In this document: positions 61,375 through 64,000 of the stretch, piece after piece | Numbering within the stretch: position 1 is the stretch's first letter | Layout: every line of letters begins with the position of its first letter | Assembly (NCBI RefSeq): GCF_023343835.1 | Contig: NC_064433.1 | Coordinates: forward strand, 136,055,957-136,119,956 | From: Lagopus muta | Lineage: Eukaryota; Chordata; Aves; Galliformes; Phasianidae | Direction of reading: 5' to 3' | DNA: 64,000 bases | Program-made: the position numbers and the translations under genes | The notes under the pieces: model-generated | Database searches by the model: none | The model's input: only the letters and a program-made list of their open reading frames with translations | Told to the model about the DNA's origin: nothing

Positions 61375-61437
61375 ATTGTATTCACAAATATGGGTCGCCG
61401 TATACAAGAAGTCCAGATTTCCTTACATGCGTACATA
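61375..61437 (+). CDS. GAS6: GAS6 exon 4: thumb/loop region before EGF1
   Basis: The first two bases complete an Asp codon. Then CIHKYGSPYTRSPDFLTCVH follows, plus one base of the next codon before gtaagc. Length is 63 nt, exactly as predicted from the human protein (the same two Cys, KYGSPYT conserved). In GAS6 this segment is the short disulphide loop between the Gla domain and the first EGF domain; in protein S the same place holds the longer thrombin-sensitive loop, so the short loop supports GAS6. The exon leaves phase 1, as required before an EGF exon. The open frame 61318-61578 covers it in the wrong phase. Confidence 0.95.
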
Positions 61438-64000
61438 GTAAGCACTTTTGTTTTCTATATTGTAGTTAAATGTTCTCTTGTGCTCCCTGAAATGATGAAA
61501 CCAGGCCAGTTACCTACATTTTTAACTAGTATTTTAGTACTGTTCTTCCTATTTTCTATGCTTGACCTCCTGTACTGATTGTCTAATCTGAGCAACAGAA
61601 TGAGGCTTTTTCACTTTTAGAACCTTTTGCCTTTTCTCACACATCACTCAGTGGTTTGATATTTTATGATGGAGGACATTTATTTCCTACCAGTTACCTG
61701 ATGTCTGAATGAACTGAAAATCAAGAGGGACAAGTAGTAAGATTTACCATAAGGTTGTATTCCATGCTTGTCCTTTACTTTCCTTTTGAATGCTTACTTT
61801 GGCTTTCCCCTGATAAGTAGCCTTAAAAAAGCTTACAGTCAAACCCAGTCTTATGTCAGACTTTTGACAGCTTTGAGTAGGAGGTCCTTTGCGCTCATCA
61901 CGTGATTATGCTGTAGGTTTTACAGCCTTTAAAATTTCAAATTAATTTGGAAGTCAATTTGATATCTGTATAGAAGGGAGAGAGGTATTTTGCTCATTGC
62001 TGACACTGGAGATTGGTGTTTCAGTAACTTATGAGACCTTTCCAGTTCCCTCTTGAGCTTAGCAGCACTAAGGATACCATGTAAATATTCTCTTAAAGAT
62101 TCTTAATTCCTGTGGAAGCAGATCAGCAAAAATGGTGAGAAAAATGTGCACACATGTATTTATTTTCATTTCTGTCCCTGCGGTTCAGTTTTTTACTGTG
62201 ACCAAGCTGCGTCAATCTTGTGTTCATACCAGTGCTACCAAAGCAGGATCAGGATTTTGTCAAGCTTTTGTGTTTATAAGAGCTCTTTTCTGAAGAGTGA
62301 ATTCCAGAGTTAGTAAGTGGTGTGTCTAGACTTATCGTCATGTAATGCACTTGTGTATCAGTTGCAGAAGTTGGAGCCAACAGAATGGGAACTCTCAGGC
62401 CTGTGGTACCTGTGTGCTGTGCAGACTAATTCAGTGTGGGATATGAGGCTGGGTGCTTCCCTTTGCTCTTGTGCATAGCACGCCAGGGAGGTGGGAGCTG
62501 CTGCTGCAAATGGTGGCATCAGCTGGAAACACTGGTTCTGAATAGCCGATCCGTGCTTCAGAGACAGAAGTCTGAAGGGTGAGGATGTTTTCTGTGTTCT
62601 GAAAAAAATGAGAACTGAGTAATTGTTTTTAGGGATTCAGTCCACTGGAGATGCGGTGGTTTGGCAATAAAATGACAATGTTTTCCCCCATTAAAATACT
62701 AAAATATTTTTAAGTGGCTGAGTTTTGGCTAGCCATTGTTAATTCACAGGAAAAGGAGCCTGAAATGCGTTTGGAAAAATGACAGACCTTGTGCTTAGCT
62801 GATTCCAGCGTGTCTTATTTTTCCTAGATGCTGCCAAAAGGCTATGTAGCTCTCCAGGGTTAGTGCCTGCAAGACACATTTAAATACAATGTTTCTTAAC
62901 AGTCTCCTTCTCTTCTCAAAACAGGGTAGTAGAAGGCTCTTTTAATCTGACATGCAAGGACACTGCATAACCCAACAGTTGGAATGTGACTAGTTTATGC
63001 TAGAAATAAGGTACGCGTTTTAACTGTGGTAGTGAATAGGCAGCTTACTGGGGCATATGAATATTCTCTTTCATAGGATCTTTAGATTGGGGTGCAGGTA
63101 GGGTTCAGCTCCAGGTTCCAGCTGCAGGTAGCTGCAGGTGTTTCCAGCCTATGGCTGTGTAGGTCCTGTTGTAGTCAGTGGAGAGTAACTCTCTGTTCAG
63201 TAGCTGTACAGTGATGCCACTGACCAGATTGTGTCTGCTCTAGGGTGAGCCAAATCAGTTTATGGACTCCACAGCACTGACTAGATCTCCACTGACTGCA
63301 ATCAGAACTTAGACGCTTGCTTCACATATAGATATTTGCTTTACACATAGATACCAATATTCTGATCTGCTGAGATGGATTATTTTTTTTTCTAAAAGAA
63401 GGTATTATGGGTCAGCTAGGATTTAGGGATTTGATTCTGCAAGAGTTTGGAAAATGCTACAAGATTTTTTGGAAACCCAAGTTACATCTGACCTTAAAAA
63501 AACAATAAGGTTTTTGTTATGCGTTGAGTGTTGTAATCTTCAAAACCTAGCATTTTCCAAATGACGTTTTAATTTGTACCATTTATTTATATCAAAATAC
63601 AAGTTCAGAATTCAGACTTATGAGCTGGAAGCAGCAATGACTGTACTTAGGTAAAGTCATGTTACCACATGTACTTGAGAAATTGAAACAACATTGTTCT
63701 CTGTCTGCAATTATGGGATATATATGTGCCATCAGCCATAGACCAAAGCACACAAAAAGTGTCACTTGTTTATTACTTTTAATACTTCTACTGAAGTCTG
63801 ATGTGTAAATTAATGGGAACAAGAGCTCTTTTTTCTTTTACAGTGGTGTAAATCAACTTCAGTGAAGTTGGTGGAATTACACAGCTGTGAAGCCACAAGG
63901 AGTGCACAGGACTGTCTTGTGTTTTCAGATGCTCATGAGAAGACGAGCAGATTGTCAGCATATTTTTGATGGGATATAAATATTTTATTATTATACAGTA
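61438..64000 (+). other. GAS6: GAS6 intron 4 (partial, more than 2.5 kb)
   Basis: No EGF-type exon with the expected Cys pattern appears before the window ends, so the remaining GAS6 exons (four EGF-like and two LG domains) lie to the right. The intron is AT-rich and free of CR1. A stretch at 63836-63895 (ggtgtaaatcaacttcagtg followed by aagttggtggaattacac) resembles an old interspersed repeat widespread in reptile and bird genomes. Confidence 0.8.
63836..63895. repeat. Possible ancient amniote interspersed repeat
   Basis: The motif ggtgtaaatcaacttcagtgaagttggtggaattacac is nearly palindromic around aacttcagtgaagtt. It has the look of an old repeat family with a GTGTAAAT...AGTTACAC layout seen in many turtle, crocodile and bird sequences. 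I cannot name the family with certainty. Confidence 0.4.

Noticed and set aside
61318..61578. 86-residue frame that looks like a membrane protein
   Set aside because: It covers GAS6 exon 4 in the wrong phase; the splice sites and the 63-nt exon explain the sequence.

Overview
This is eukaryotic genomic DNA from a bird, most likely a galliform such as chicken. Three things point that way: about twenty CR1 LINE fragments with the bird-type 3' end (short TGATTCTA/TGATTCTG repeats), a bird-type ERVL solo LTR, and two vertebrate genes split into short exons with normal GT/AG junctions. There are no operons, CRISPR arrays or other prokaryotic features. Most of the open frames in the window are chance.

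Left part (1-7.9 kb): the 3' end of RASA3 on the + strand. Four coding exons (2546-2757, 3529-3632, 5423-5606, 6015-6090) join in phase. They encode the end of the PH domain, the Btk zinc motif and the C-terminal tail, followed by a 3' UTR of about 1.8 kb.

Middle (7.9-45.3 kb): about 37 kb of intergenic DNA with no gene I can support. It holds CR1 fragments in both orientations, two much older CR1/L3-like reverse-transcriptase relics, simple repeats and one clean 20-bp inverted repeat that could fold into a hairpin.

Right part (45.3-64 kb): a CpG island with GC boxes and an inverted CCAAT box, then the 5' end of GAS6 on the + strand. Exon 1 (signal peptide, 45570-45630), exon 2 (propeptide and most of the Gla domain, 45783-45949), exon 3 (25 nt, 60573-60597) and exon 4 (63 nt, 61375-61437) join in frame. 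The rest of GAS6 lies to the right of the window. Intron 2 is 14.6 kb and carries five CR1 fragments on the + strand, one on the minus strand, a solo ERVL-type LTR and a diverged 180-bp tandem duplication.

The two genes run in the same direction in the order RASA3 then GAS6, as in human 13q34. RASA3 acts inside the cell as a GTPase-activating protein for Ras and Rap. GAS6 is a secreted vitamin K-dependent ligand for TAM receptors. They are conserved neighbours with no shared pathway visible here. I found no new biological system. The observations most worth checking are the hairpin, the tandem duplication and LTR in GAS6 intron 2, the ancient L3 relics, and the open frame upstream of the GAS6 start codon.
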